Source of the DNA: an uncultured Clostridia bacterium
GTDB taxonomy: Bacteria; Bacillota; Clostridia; TANB77; CAG-465
DNA: 64,000 nucleotides
Assembly: GCA_947628005.1 (NCBI GenBank)
Contig: CANQYI010000001.1
Span: 62,001-126,000, forward strand
Direction: 5' to 3'
This document shows, piece by piece, positions 34,240 through 43,674 of the stretch. The notes below the pieces were generated by a model. That model searched no databases. It had not been told where the DNA came from and saw only the letters and a list, made by a program, of their open reading frames with translations. A program made the position numbers and the translations under genes. How positions within the stretch are numbered: the first letter of the stretch is position 1; every line of letters begins with the position of its first letter.

Positions 34240-35607
34240 GTGAAAATATATCATAATACACAAATTATTGATGGAAAAGAATGTATAATGTTATATGTAG
34301 ACTATCCTTCTGATTACGAATTTTCTTTTGACTTAGATAAATTAAAGCAAAATGCACTTGATTTAAGCAGCAAAATAAGGGATTATGCTTTAAAAAATTT
34401 TAAAAATTTAACTAATGATACAACTATATTAATATTAAATGGTGTTGCTCTAGGAACATTACTTACTGCAGCTTTAATAAATAAATTTAATGTTAAAGCT
34501 TACGATAAATTAAATACTGAGCAAACTCAATTAGAACAATCAATTAACCAAGATAACAATAATGTTGAAAATACAAGTACTGATGAAAAAAAAGAAACTG
34601 TTACTGAAGAAATAGAAACAAATTTAGATTCTTCTACTGATTCATCAACCAACACTTCTTCAAATATACAAAATCAAGTTTTAAAATCTACTACAAAGTC
34701 TGAAGTAACAAATACTTCAAGTAAAGCTACACCTACGCCTGCTTCTACGCCTGCCCCTGCTCCTACACCTGCTCCTCAAGTACAGTCTGAACAGCCAAAG
34801 CCTGCTGTTACAAACGAAAAGATGATTAATTTAAAATTAAATAGCGGTCAAATAATTTCTATATCTTTAGAAGATTATGTTGTTGGTGTAGTTGGTGCAG
34901 AAATGCCTGCCTCATTTAATAGTGAAGCTTTAAAAGCACAAGCTGTTGCAGCCAGAACTTATGCACTAAAAAGGACAGCATACGGAGCAACACTTTCAGC
35001 TTCAACTTCAAACCAAGTATATAAGACTGACGACCAATTAAGAAGTCTTTGGGCAGGTTCATTTAATACATATTATAATAAAGTAAGAAATGCTGTTTTA
35101 GCTACCAAAGGTCAATATTTAACTTATAATGGAAATTATATTGATGCATTATATTTTTCAACTAGTAATGGAAGAACAGAAAATGCTGAAAATGTATGGG
35201 GTAACTCTTTTCCATATCTTGTAAGTGTTGAAAGTCCTTGGGATGTTGGTATTCCAAGCTATTCAGGTTCAAAAACAGTATCTATGCAAGAAATATCAGA
35301 TAAAATTGGTGCTACTCTAACCTCTTCTTCACAAATTGAAATATTAGAAAGAACTCAAGGAAACAGAGTAAAAACGATATCAATATGCGGGAAAATTTTT
35401 ACTGGAGTACAAATCAGAACAATGTTTAATCTAAAATCAGCAGATTTTGATATTTCAGCAAGTGGAAGCAATATTGTATTTACTACCAGAGGATATGGTC
35501 ATGGTGTTGGAATGAGTCAATACGGAGCAAATCTTATGGCAAAAAGTGGATATGATTATAAATCAATATTAAAACATTATTATACAGGTGTAGAAATAAA
35601 ATCATAA
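34240..35607 (+). CDS. SpoIID/LytB-family protein with N-terminal membrane anchor
   Basis: 455 residues from a GTG start (AGGTGATTT upstream). The N-terminal domain has one hydrophobic helix (about residues 68-87), followed by a Ser/Thr/Gln linker and a Thr-Pro-Ala repeat (about 165-185). The SpoIID domain spans 195-455: ISLEDYVVGVVGAEMPASFNSEALKAQAVAARTYAL, YLVSVESPWD, and RGYGHGVGMSQYGAN near the end. SpoIID is a lytic transglycosylase for denuded glycan during engulfment. The catalytic Glu of GAEMPASF is present. The linker and extra N-terminus suggest a vegetative LytB-like homologue rather than SpoIID itself. Confidence 0.88.
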   Translation: MKIYHNTQIIDGKECIMLYVDYPSDYEFSFDLDKLKQNALDLSSKIRDYALKNFKNLTNDTTILILNGVALGTLLTAALINKFNVKAYDKLNTEQTQLEQSINQDNNNVENTSTDEKKETVTEEIETNLDSSTDSSTNTSSNIQNQVLKSTTKSEVTNTSSKATPTPASTPAPAPTPAPQVQSEQPKPAVTNEKMINLKLNSGQIISISLEDYVVGVVGAEMPASFNSEALKAQAVAARTYALKRTAYGATLSASTSNQVYKTDDQLRSLWAGSFNTYYNKVRNAVLATKGQYLTYNGNYIDALYFSTSNGRTENAENVWGNSFPYLVSVESPWDVGIPSYSGSKTVSMQEISDKIGATLTSSSQIEILERTQGNRVKTISICGKIFTGVQIRTMFNLKSADFDISASGSNIVFTTRGYGHGVGMSQYGANLMAKSGYDYKSILKHYYTGVEIKS

Positions 35608-35634
35608 AGTTCAGAGAAAATTTCTCTGAACTTT
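35606..35634. terminator. Bidirectional terminator between the SpoIID-like and hydroxyacid dehydrogenase genes
   Basis: AAAGTTCAGAG/CTCTGAACTTT stem around AAAATTT, overlapping the end of the first gene; it serves both convergent genes. Confidence 0.85.
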
Positions 35635-35636
35635 AT

Positions 35637-36632
35637 TTACCTCTTTACAATATTTTCACAATCTCCTGTTTCAAAGATTTGCTTTATGTTATTACATGTA
35701 TCACTTGCTATTTTATTCAATGCCTCTTTTGTAAAAAAGGCTTGATGTGAAGTTATTACAACATTTGGCATAGATAAAAGTATTGATAAATCTTTATCTC
35801 TAATGTAAGAATTAGACATATCATTTAAGAAAAATTCTTCTTCATCTTCATAAACATCAAGTCCAACTCCACCAATTTTTCCAGTTGAAAGCCTATTTAT
35901 TAAACTTTCAGTATCTATAAGTTTTCCTCTACTAGTATTTATTATTATTACTCCCTCTTTCATTTGCTCTATTGTATTTTCATTTATTATTTTTTGCGTG
36001 TCTTTTGTTAGTGGGCAATGAAGAGATATTATATCTGATGTTTTAAACAGTTCATCGAGTTCTACATATTTAAATCCAAGTTCTTTTGCCTTAGCTTCAT
36101 CTTTATATAAATCGTAGGCTATTACATTTGTTCCAAATCCCTTCATTATTTTTATGAATACTGACCCTATTTTACCTGTTCCAATAACACCCACTGTTTT
36201 TCCATTTATATCAAATCCTAATAACCCGTTTAAAGAAAAATTATATTTTCTTGTTCTTTGATATGCTTTATATATTTTTCTATCTATACTAAGTATTAGT
36301 GCAACTGCATGTTCTGCTACTGCATAAGGAGAATATTGTGGTACTCTTACAACTTTTATTTTATCCCCTATATTATCAATATCAACGTTATTATAGCCTG
36401 CACACCTCAATGCTATAAGTTTTACATTTTCTTGCTCCAAAATTTTTATTGTATCTTTATCAACCACATCATTTACAAATATACAAACAACATCATAACC
36501 TCTTGCTAGTGGAGCTGTTTCCCTATTTAACTTTGATTCAAGATATGTTATTTCATACCCATATTTTTCATTATATTTATCAAATAAGTCTTTATCATAT
36601 TCTTTTGTATCAAAAAAAGCTATTTTAATCAT
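35637..36632 (-). CDS. ldhA: D-lactate/2-hydroxyacid dehydrogenase
   Basis: 331 residues, close to LdhA-type D-lactate dehydrogenases. NAD-binding is VGVIGTGKIGSVF with the acidic AYD after it. Catalytic Arg is in NTSRGKLID, Glu in GLDVYEDE and His in ITSHQAFFT. LIALRCAGYNNVDI is the substrate-domain signature. It reduces pyruvate to D-lactate with NADH, a fermentative electron sink alongside adhE. DUF5662 lies directly upstream. Confidence 0.93.
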   Translation of the reverse strand: MIKIAFFDTKEYDKDLFDKYNEKYGYEITYLESKLNRETAPLARGYDVVCIFVNDVVDKDTIKILEQENVKLIALRCAGYNNVDIDNIGDKIKVVRVPQYSPYAVAEHAVALILSIDRKIYKAYQRTRKYNFSLNGLLGFDINGKTVGVIGTGKIGSVFIKIMKGFGTNVIAYDLYKDEAKAKELGFKYVELDELFKTSDIISLHCPLTKDTQKIINENTIEQMKEGVIIINTSRGKLIDTESLINRLSTGKIGGVGLDVYEDEEEFFLNDMSNSYIRDKDLSILLSMPNVVITSHQAFFTKEALNKIASDTCNNIKQIFETGDCENIVKR

Positions 36633-36634
36633 TA

Positions 36635-37198
36635 TTACACCTCAGTATTATTTTCTGCAATATTTACATGTTTATCATACAATTTTTTTAATTTTTTTCT
36701 TTGTAGTGTTTTATAAATGCCATCATTTGCACACAATGTAAATACTTCTTCTAAAAATTGTTCTATTTTTAAATTAATTTTCCTTGAAGGCTTTGTCTTT
36801 AGCCAATATTTTAATTGTAAATCTTTGTTCCAGTTTTTACCGTTATAAACTTTACTTGCAGCCAAGCCATCACATACCATTTCTACTGCATATTTATAAG
36901 GAATTATTGGTGATTTTTCTGGTGCAAACTCATCATACCAGTACTCCCAGTGATGCTTATTTCTTCCTTTATGATGAAGCCATGCCTTAGAATATCCTAT
37001 ATCCTTTTTTTCCATAACTATTGGTGAAAGTTTACCAGAAAAATATTTACAACTACTAATAAATTCTTCTGGAGAATATTTAGATAAATCATGAACCAGT
37101 CCTCTAAACGGTATACCTGCTTTTACACAATATATAAATACGTAAAATCTATGTTTATTTACAGTATGTAAATGTTTTAATATATTAATTTTTTTCAT
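36635..37198 (-). CDS. DUF5662 family protein
   Basis: 187 residues from ATG 37198 (GAGGT upstream). HDLSKYSPEEF at residues about 34-44 and HHKGRNKHHWEYW about 45 residues later form an HD-like metal-binding pattern, as in DUF5662 proteins. The C-terminal half is helical and basic. It ends 2 bp before ldhA. The function of the family is not known; a metal-dependent phosphohydrolase is a guess from the His/Asp pattern. Confidence 0.8.
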   Translation of the reverse strand: MKKINILKHLHTVNKHRFYVFIYCVKAGIPFRGLVHDLSKYSPEEFISSCKYFSGKLSPIVMEKKDIGYSKAWLHHKGRNKHHWEYWYDEFAPEKSPIIPYKYAVEMVCDGLAASKVYNGKNWNKDLQLKYWLKTKPSRKINLKIEQFLEEVFTLCANDGIYKTLQRKKLKKLYDKHVNIAENNTEV

Positions 37199-37248
37199 TT
37201 TTGTACCTCGAATTCCAATCAATTTATAATATTATCATAATATTAAAA

Positions 37249-37276
37249 AAAAGTGAAGTAATAAAACTCCACTTTT
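37249..37276 (-). terminator. Terminator of the ABC exporter gene
   Basis: AAGTGGAG/CTTCACTT stem (one G-U) with an eight-base loop, then TTTTTTTAA on the minus strand. Confidence 0.75.
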
Positions 37277-37281
37277 ATATA

Positions 37282-39594
37282 TTATTCAGTTCTTAAAGCA
37301 TCTACTGGATCCTTCCTACTAGCAATTTTTGCAGGTATAAAGCCTCCTATTAATGTCAATAAAATACTTATTATTATTAATATAATAGCATGTATTGGAT
37401 TTAAAACTGCTACATTTGGTAACTCAGTTAAATTTTCAATAATAATATTAGTTGGTATAATTAATATATTTGTAATCAAAATACCAATTGCTCCTGAGCA
37501 AACACCAATTATAAAAGTTTCAGCATTAAATACACGTGTTATATCTTTCTTTCTTGCACCTAAAGCTCTAAGTATTCCTATTTCCTTAGTTCTCTCTAGT
37601 ACAGAAATATATGTTATTATTCCTATCATTATAGATGAAACTACCAATGATATTGCAGAGAAAGCAATAAGTACAACAGTTATTGCATCCATTATATTAC
37701 CAGAAAGAGTAGTAATTGCCTGTGCATAATCTGTATATAGTACTTTATCATCATCTTCTTTATCAGCATTGTATTCATCTAGATATTCTACTAATTTATC
37801 TTTAGTGTCAAAATCCTTTGGATATATTTGTATAGCTACTGGTGCAAGATCTTTTCCAAGATATGCTAACATATTTTCCTTTTCTCTTTTACCCTCTTTT
37901 GTTGTTAAATCAAACTTTTCTCCTGTTAAGATATTATAATCTTTTTCGTCTTGTGCTTTTACTATTTCAGATTGATTATTTTTTTCTATTATATATTTCA
38001 TTAAATCTTCTGTATATATAAATCCGTTGCCACTCATTTTAGCAAATTCATTATCTTCTTTTCCCCTTATAATTCCTGTAATTTTTAAAGTAATAGCATT
38101 TTCACTATTATAAAGTTTTTCATAATCTGTATTTATAGTGAAAAACTGTCCGAGTGAATTATAAAGTTCATCATTTAATATAACCTTAAACTCTTTTCCA
38201 ACAATATCTTCAAATTCTATATTTTCTTCATCTTTATAACCAATTGCTTCTAATATTTTTGAATCTATTCTATTTTTAGTATCAATTAAAATTACAATCT
38301 CATCCATGTTTTCAGGTAATTTACCGTATATAACATCAAAATTATCTGTCATTATATTGCTGTTTTTTGCACTTCCATCTTTTTCTGGAATTGGGAAAAA
38401 CATATTTGTATTTGTTACCATTTTTATTTCTGAATCAACTTTTACAAGTACATTTAATTTAGTAGCTCTATTATAACAAATTCCACCAATTAAGTTTTGG
38501 TCTGCATTTTCAATATAGTTTTTATATTCATTTGTTATGTTATTTGTATGAATTAAATTTTCTATAGTTTTCTGTGGATGAATAATTTGCTCATCTTTAT
38601 ATGAATCATCCGTTGTTTTAGCTATATCATCTTGCATAGTTTTCAAATCATCTTCAGTCACACTCATTGACTGTTCAGATATTACTATAGGCATCTGTGA
38701 TAACGTTTCTTTTTCAAATTTATCTATTTGCTTATCAAATCCATTAGATAGTGATAATATCAGTGCTATACCTATTATACCTATACTTGAGGCAAATGCT
38801 GTAAGTATAGTTCTACCTTTTTTAGTTTTTATATTATTAAAAGAAAGATTTAGAGCAGTAAAGAATTTCATGCTAGTTTTATTAATTTTATATTCTACTT
38901 TATTCTTTTCATTTTTATCTATTGGATTTGAATCTTCTAAAAGATTTCCATCTTTTAATTTTATTACTCTAGTAGCATAATTTTCAGCAAGTTCTGGATT
39001 ATGTGTTACCATTATAACTAATTTATCTTTTGCAATTTCTTTTATAAGTTCCATAATTTGTACACTAGTTTCTGTATCTAATGCACCTGTTGGTTCATCT
39101 GCAAGAATTATGTCTGGGTCATTAGTAAGTGCTCTAGCTATAGCTACTCTTTGCATTTGACCACCTGATAACTGATTTGGTTTCTTATGCATATGATCTT
39201 TTAGTCCAACTTTTTCTAAAGCCTCTTTTGCTCTTCTTTTTCTTTCTTTAGAGCTGACTCCACTAAGTGTCATACACATTTCAACATTATTTAGTACTGA
39301 TATATGATTAATTAAGTTATAATTTTGGAAAATAAATCCAATTGAATTATTTCTGTAAGCATCCCAATCTACATCCTTAAATTCCTTTGTAGATTTTCCA
39401 TTTATAATTAAATCACCTTGATCATATCTATCGAGTCCACCAATTATATTTAAAAGTGTAGTTTTTCCACTTCCACTAGGACCTAATATAGCTACAAATT
39501 CATTTTCTCTAAATTCTAAGCTTACATTATTTAGCGCATGTTGAATGAAATCTCCTGTTTTAAAACTTTTACTAATATTTTCTAATCTTAACAC
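37282..39594 (-). CDS. ABC transporter, fused ATPase and FtsX/MacB-type permease
   Basis: About 770 residues. GTG 39594 is preferred because GGAGG lies eight bases upstream; an ATG five codons earlier overlaps that site. The N-terminal ATPase has GPSGSGKTTLLNIIGG (Walker A), LSGGQMQRVAIARAL (signature) and ILADEPTGALD (Walker B). Then come four membrane helices: one near residue 270, followed by a 330-residue extracellular domain (QSMSVTEDDLKTMQDD … YTDYAQAITTL), and three at the C-terminus around ERTKEIGILRALGARKKDI, the FtsX signature. This MacB-like layout exports peptides or resists antimicrobial peptides. The substrate is unknown. Confidence 0.92.
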   Translation of the reverse strand: MLRLENISKSFKTGDFIQHALNNVSLEFRENEFVAILGPSGSGKTTLLNIIGGLDRYDQGDLIINGKSTKEFKDVDWDAYRNNSIGFIFQNYNLINHISVLNNVEMCMTLSGVSSKERKRRAKEALEKVGLKDHMHKKPNQLSGGQMQRVAIARALTNDPDIILADEPTGALDTETSVQIMELIKEIAKDKLVIMVTHNPELAENYATRVIKLKDGNLLEDSNPIDKNEKNKVEYKINKTSMKFFTALNLSFNNIKTKKGRTILTAFASSIGIIGIALILSLSNGFDKQIDKFEKETLSQMPIVISEQSMSVTEDDLKTMQDDIAKTTDDSYKDEQIIHPQKTIENLIHTNNITNEYKNYIENADQNLIGGICYNRATKLNVLVKVDSEIKMVTNTNMFFPIPEKDGSAKNSNIMTDNFDVIYGKLPENMDEIVILIDTKNRIDSKILEAIGYKDEENIEFEDIVGKEFKVILNDELYNSLGQFFTINTDYEKLYNSENAITLKITGIIRGKEDNEFAKMSGNGFIYTEDLMKYIIEKNNQSEIVKAQDEKDYNILTGEKFDLTTKEGKREKENMLAYLGKDLAPVAIQIYPKDFDTKDKLVEYLDEYNADKEDDDKVLYTDYAQAITTLSGNIMDAITVVLIAFSAISLVVSSIMIGIITYISVLERTKEIGILRALGARKKDITRVFNAETFIIGVCSGAIGILITNILIIPTNIIIENLTELPNVAVLNPIHAIILIIISILLTLIGGFIPAKIASRKDPVDALRTE

Positions 39595-39754
39595 ATTAAA
39601 CGCCTCCAAATCTAGGTATTTATTATATATAACTAATACTAATTTGTCAATAAATTTTACATAATTTTCACAATTCGATTTTTCTTTACAAAAAAAATGG
39701 CCCGAATAAAAATTAAATTTTTGAAAAAAATATTAATATGATTATGGTGATTTT

Positions 39755-40447
39755 ATGAAGATTAACAATTATAAAAATTCAGATGATTTATATAGTAAAA
39801 TACATAATTTCTTTACTATAGATAACTATATATTAATATTTGTTATTGGTAGCATAGCAGGTTGGATATTTGAAACTATTATATATTTATTCAGGTATCA
39901 TCAGTTTTGTAGTGTTCAGTGTGTACTATATGGTCCTTTTATTCCAGTATATGGAATTGGAGCCATATTATTTATGTTTATATACTATAAAATAAAAAAT
40001 TTGAAAATATTTTTTTTAATAGCTATGTTTGCTGGGGCATTTCTTGAATTTTTATACTCTTATTGTCAAGAAAAATTATTTGGAACTGTTTTTTGGGAAT
40101 ATAATGATTATTTTTTGAACATACAAGGTAGAACTAGTATAGTACATGCAATATTTTGGGGAATTATTGGATTTTTATTTATAAGGTATTTATTACCTTT
40201 AATTTTTAGTATTACAGAAAAAATTTCTAATAAAGTTCTTAAAAATATAATTGTTATTTTTATTATTGCTTTTATGACTTTTAACTTCATTATGACTTTC
40301 TTAACTTCATACAGGGAATATGAAAGAAATCGTAATATTTTGCCTAAAAATAAATTAGATGTATTGCTTGACAAATATTACCCAAATGAAAAATTACAAG
40401 CTATTTATTGTAGTCGAATAAAGAAAAATTTTAATAATATTAATTAA
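39755..40447 (+). CDS. CmpB-type putative ABC transporter permease family membrane protein
   Basis: 230 residues with six hydrophobic helices. AGWIFETIIYLFRYHQ, LYGPFIPVYGIGAI, FLEFLYSYCQEKLFGTVFWEYN and NIQGRTSIVHAIFWG match the conserved core of the CmpB family (PF06541), whose role is unproved. The tail is basic. The RBS is GGTGATTTT. Confidence 0.85.
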   Translation: MKINNYKNSDDLYSKIHNFFTIDNYILIFVIGSIAGWIFETIIYLFRYHQFCSVQCVLYGPFIPVYGIGAILFMFIYYKIKNLKIFFLIAMFAGAFLEFLYSYCQEKLFGTVFWEYNDYFLNIQGRTSIVHAIFWGIIGFLFIRYLLPLIFSITEKISNKVLKNIIVIFIIAFMTFNFIMTFLTSYREYERNRNILPKNKLDVLLDKYYPNEKLQAIYCSRIKKNFNNIN

Positions 40448-40520
40448 TTTTTTATATAATTTTATTGCTATATGTTTTATTTTATGATAAACTTTTACTA
40501 AACATTTAGGAGGTTAAAAG

Positions 40521-41033
40521 ATGAAAGATAAAAGGAATATTTTAATTGTAGCGTTACTCATTTCTATACTTGCAATGTCAATTGGTTATGCTGCTCTTGC
40601 TCAACAATTAGTAGTAAAAGGAACTGCCAATGCCGTAGCAAATTGGAATGTAAAAATAACAGATATTACACCTAGAGCATTAACTGGTGCAAATTTAAAA
40701 GAAGGTACTCCTACTTTCAATAATACATCAGCAAATTTTGAGGTTGATTTAGAATATCCAGGTGCTAATGCTACATTCGACATAACAATTGAAAACGCTG
40801 GAAGGGTAGATGCTATTTTAGACAGTATTACTGGTATCGCAGAAGCAAATGCCGAAAGCCCTGAATATATTAAATATTCTATATCAGGAATAAATGAAAA
40901 AGACAGTCTAGATGCAGATTCAAAAGTTATAGCAACAGTAACTGTAATTTGGGAAGATGATGGTCAACTAATTCCTGAAACTTCCGTTTCTAAAACTGCA
41001 ACAATTAATCTAAACTACATTCAAGCTGAATAA
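40521..41033 (+). CDS. Secreted TasA/camelysin-like small protein
   Basis: 170 residues with a signal peptide MKDKRNILIVALLISILAM then SIGYAALAQQLVVKGTANA. This start and the following beta-rich domain with an N-W-N-V strand are typical of substrates processed by SipW-type signal peptidases (TasA, camelysin). The downstream gene is such a peptidase, which supports the pairing. It ends ATINLNYIQAE and has no wall anchor. A matrix fibre or wall-associated subunit is inferred. RBS AGGAGG; followed by a strong terminator. Confidence 0.8.
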   Translation: MKDKRNILIVALLISILAMSIGYAALAQQLVVKGTANAVANWNVKITDITPRALTGANLKEGTPTFNNTSANFEVDLEYPGANATFDITIENAGRVDAILDSITGIAEANAESPEYIKYSISGINEKDSLDADSKVIATVTVIWEDDGQLIPETSVSKTATINLNYIQAE

Positions 41034-41040
41034 AATAAAG

Positions 41041-41104
41041 CCATAAGAAACAAATTAATTAGAGTTAAAGTCTAGATATTTATATTTGTTTTCTTATGGT
41101 TTTT
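41041..41104 (+). terminator. Terminator between the secreted subunit and the signal peptidase genes
   Basis: A long imperfect stem (41041-41055 with 41084-41099, one bulge) and then TTTTT. Partial read-through would make much more subunit than peptidase. Confidence 0.85.
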
Positions 41105-41129
41105 ACAATTTTACTATAAGGAGGCTAAT

Positions 41130-42281
41130 TTGAAAAAAATAGAATTACCCACTTACATTGTTTATATTTTATTATTAATATTTACAATTATACTTCCTAA
41201 TACTATATTTTTAAATTTTAAAAAATCCTATTCTTTAATAATTAAGCCTTTAATATGGACAGGCTTATTTACTATCTCATTTATATTTAATAATAGACTT
41301 TTAGGAATTAGAAAGAAAGATAAAACAGGTATAATAAAAAATGTTTTAATTATAACTCTTACATATATAATAATATATTATTCTTTAGGACTAATTTTTG
41401 GATTCTTAAAAACGCCATATTCTCATAGTGTTCTTGCCATATTAGAGAATTTATTTTCAATAGTGTATGTGATTATTTTGCAAGAGTATGTAAGATTTTT
41501 TCTTACTAATAAAACTAAGAAAAACAAATTAAACTTTATTTTAATAACTTTAACTTTTGTACTAATAAATATTGACTTTTCAATACTTGTAGATAATTTT
41601 AAATCACTTGATTTAGGATTTAAATATACCTGCTCTACTCTACTACCACTAATTGTAAATAACTGTTTATTTACTTACTTTTGTACTCATTCAGGATTTA
41701 TTCCTAGTACAATATATAGAACTATAATACAATTATTTTTTATTGTATTTCCAATAGTTCCAGATATTGATTGGTTTTATCAAAGCATATTAGAAATAAT
41801 TACTGCCTTTATAACTTTCTTTATAGTAAGTTATAATGTTCTAGATAGTAATAAGGTTTCAAAAAGGACTTTAAAAAAGCAAAATCCGATTACAGTAATT
41901 CCTTTTGTTTTAGTAGCTATTCTTTTAATTTGCTTTGTATCGGGAATATTTGTGGTTATGCCTGTAGCAGTAATGTCTAATAGTATGGTTCCACAATTTG
42001 AGCGTGGTGACATAGTAATAATGAGCAAATTAAAGAATAAAGATATTGATAATCTAAAAGTGGGAGATATTATTTTATATAAATTAAATAATCAAACTAT
42101 AATTCATAGAATACATAGTATTGTAGATAGTGAGAAAAATATTTATATTACTAAAGGTGACAACAATGAAATTGTAGATCCAGAACAGGTTAATTCTAAT
42201 CAAATAATTGGAAAAGTTATTTTTTCAATTCCAAAAATTGGTTATCCTAGTGTTTGGTTTAATATGCTATTATCAAATTAA
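41130..42281 (+). CDS. SipW-type signal peptidase I with polytopic N-terminal domain
   Basis: 383 residues from a TTG start with AAGGAGG upstream. The first 270 residues hold about seven membrane helices of unknown family. The catalytic S26 domain follows: VMSNSMVPQFERGDIV with nucleophile Ser285, then TIIHRIHSI, where His326 replaces the Lys of normal bacterial enzymes, as in ER-type/SipW peptidases. YITKGDNNEIVDP completes the fold. SipW is normally about 190 residues, so the extra membrane domain is unusual. It is placed between a TasA-like substrate and DUF5305. Confidence 0.9.
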   Translation: MKKIELPTYIVYILLLIFTIILPNTIFLNFKKSYSLIIKPLIWTGLFTISFIFNNRLLGIRKKDKTGIIKNVLIITLTYIIIYYSLGLIFGFLKTPYSHSVLAILENLFSIVYVIILQEYVRFFLTNKTKKNKLNFILITLTFVLINIDFSILVDNFKSLDLGFKYTCSTLLPLIVNNCLFTYFCTHSGFIPSTIYRTIIQLFFIVFPIVPDIDWFYQSILEIITAFITFFIVSYNVLDSNKVSKRTLKKQNPITVIPFVLVAILLICFVSGIFVVMPVAVMSNSMVPQFERGDIVIMSKLKNKDIDNLKVGDIILYKLNNQTIIHRIHSIVDSEKNIYITKGDNNEIVDPEQVNSNQIIGKVIFSIPKIGYPSVWFNMLLSN

Positions 42282-42308
42282 TTCGTATTTGTTAGAAAGA
42301 GGTTGAAT

Positions 42309-43370
42309 ATGAATAAAACAAAGAACAAAAAATATATTTTAATTGTAATCTTAAGCATAATATTAATTGCCAGTATCTTATGCTTCACTTCATATTATAT
42401 AAATAATCATAACTTTAGTAAAACTCCCCTTTATTCATATAATATTGAAAAAGATGTAGATTACAAAGTAAATTTAGTAGAAAATGATTTTATAGAAGAA
42501 AGTTCTCTTCCAAAGGGACAGACTTATATAACTAATCTTGTAAATTCAATAGATTCAGAACTAAAATATAATTTCGTAACTTCAAAAAAAATAAATTTAA
42601 AATATACTTATAATGTTATAGCAACTATTAAAGGCCATTATAAAACTTCATCTGAAGATAAAAATACACAAGTGTGGGAAAAAGGCTATATTCTTACTCA
42701 AGATAGTACCTATACAAATCTTGAAAGTACGAATGTATTAATAAACGAAAAAATAAATATTGATTTACCTTATTTTTTAAATGAGGTTTTAAATTTTAAA
42801 GCAGTATTGAAGTTACCGATTGACGCCTATTTAGATGTTTCTTTAAATGTTAAAGTTTATAATACAGACGATATAAATAATCAAATATTACTTGATGATT
42901 CCAATGTTAGCATAAATATTCCTATTAATAATCAAGCATTTACAATAGATGAAACATTTGATAAATCAACTTCTAAAGATATTTTTAATGATGAATTGCA
43001 AACTTCATCTAACTCTTATTTACTGTATATATCAATTATACTATTTGTAATTGATTTAGCAATATTTGCTTTGAACTTTAATAAAATATTTAAAATGTCA
43101 TATGTGAAATCAAAATATAAAGCTGAACTTGATAAAATATTAAAAACTTATGGTGATGTTATAGTTGAAATAGTAAATCCAGTTAAAACAAAACTTTCTG
43201 GTGTAGTTGATGTTAAGGATTTTAATGAAATGATGGATTTAGAAGAAGAATTAAGAGTTCCTATATTATTTTATGATATCCCCGGCAAGAATGAAGGTTG
43301 GTTTACTTTAATACACAACCAAATCTTATATAAATATGTATTAAAAGATGATGAAAATAATAAAAGCTGA
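42309..43370 (+). CDS. DUF5305 family membrane protein
   Basis: 353 residues from ATG 42309 (AAAGAGG upstream; a TTG two codons earlier is in frame). An N-terminal membrane helix is followed by an outside beta domain of about 200 residues (YDVKVN-like DYKVNLVEN … FLNEVLNFKAVLKLP), a second helix (about 238-258), and a small cytosolic domain (GDVIVEIVNPVKT … EEELRVPILFYDIPGKNEGWFTLI). This is the usual DUF5305 layout. The family often accompanies SipW-type peptidases; it probably helps secrete or assemble the substrate. Confidence 0.82.
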   Translation: MNKTKNKKYILIVILSIILIASILCFTSYYINNHNFSKTPLYSYNIEKDVDYKVNLVENDFIEESSLPKGQTYITNLVNSIDSELKYNFVTSKKINLKYTYNVIATIKGHYKTSSEDKNTQVWEKGYILTQDSTYTNLESTNVLINEKINIDLPYFLNEVLNFKAVLKLPIDAYLDVSLNVKVYNTDDINNQILLDDSNVSINIPINNQAFTIDETFDKSTSKDIFNDELQTSSNSYLLYISIILFVIDLAIFALNFNKIFKMSYVKSKYKAELDKILKTYGDVIVEIVNPVKTKLSGVVDVKDFNEMMDLEEELRVPILFYDIPGKNEGWFTLIHNQILYKYVLKDDENNKS

Positions 43371-43385
43371 GAAATTCTCAGCTTT
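43363..43385. terminator. Bidirectional terminator between the DUF5305 and 44-residue protein genes
   Basis: AAAGCTGAGAA/TTCTCAGCTTT palindrome overlapping the DUF5305 stop. Confidence 0.8.
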
Positions 43386-43388
43386 CTA

Positions 43389-43523
43389 TTATTCTTCCTC
43401 GTGATGGTCGCACCAATCATCTTTATCAGTTTCTGATCTATCTAAAGCACAAGTATAAGTTCCGTCTCTATTTTCTATTCCATGTTTACAGTTTTCACAT
43501 GTATCCCATTTTCCTCTTCCCAT
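43389..43523 (-). CDS. 44-residue four-Cys protein, zinc-ribbon-like
   Basis: Begins MGRGKWDTCENCKHG, continues YTCALDRSETDKDDWCDHHEEE and ends there. The pattern Cys-x2-Cys … Cys … Cys with nearby His fits a small zinc- or iron-binding knuckle. AGGAGG lies just upstream of ATG 43523, and a clear promoter lies at 43548-43576. It is divergent from adhE. No family name is certain. Confidence 0.78.
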   Translation of the reverse strand: MGRGKWDTCENCKHGIENRDGTYTCALDRSETDKDDWCDHHEEE

Positions 43524-43547
43524 AACGTTCCTCCTTATTTTTTACAT

Positions 43548-43576
43548 ATTTTATCATATAATACAATGAAAGTCAA
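43548..43576 (-). promoter_or_regulatory. Promoter of the 44-residue protein gene
   Basis: Minus strand TTGACT (43576-43571), 17 bp, TGA-TAAAAT (43553-43548), about 25 bp before ATG 43523. Confidence 0.7.
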
Positions 43577-43674
43577 ATAAAATGTTATGTTACAATTTGG
43601 TAAAATTTGTCTTATTTATTGATTAAGTTATTTTTTAGTGCTAGAATTTATATGTATAATGTGGGAGGTCTAAT

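Noticed and set aside
43541-43674. Rex operator upstream of adhE
   Set aside because: No TTGTTAA-N4-TTAACAA-like palindrome was found; only loosely AT-rich sequence.
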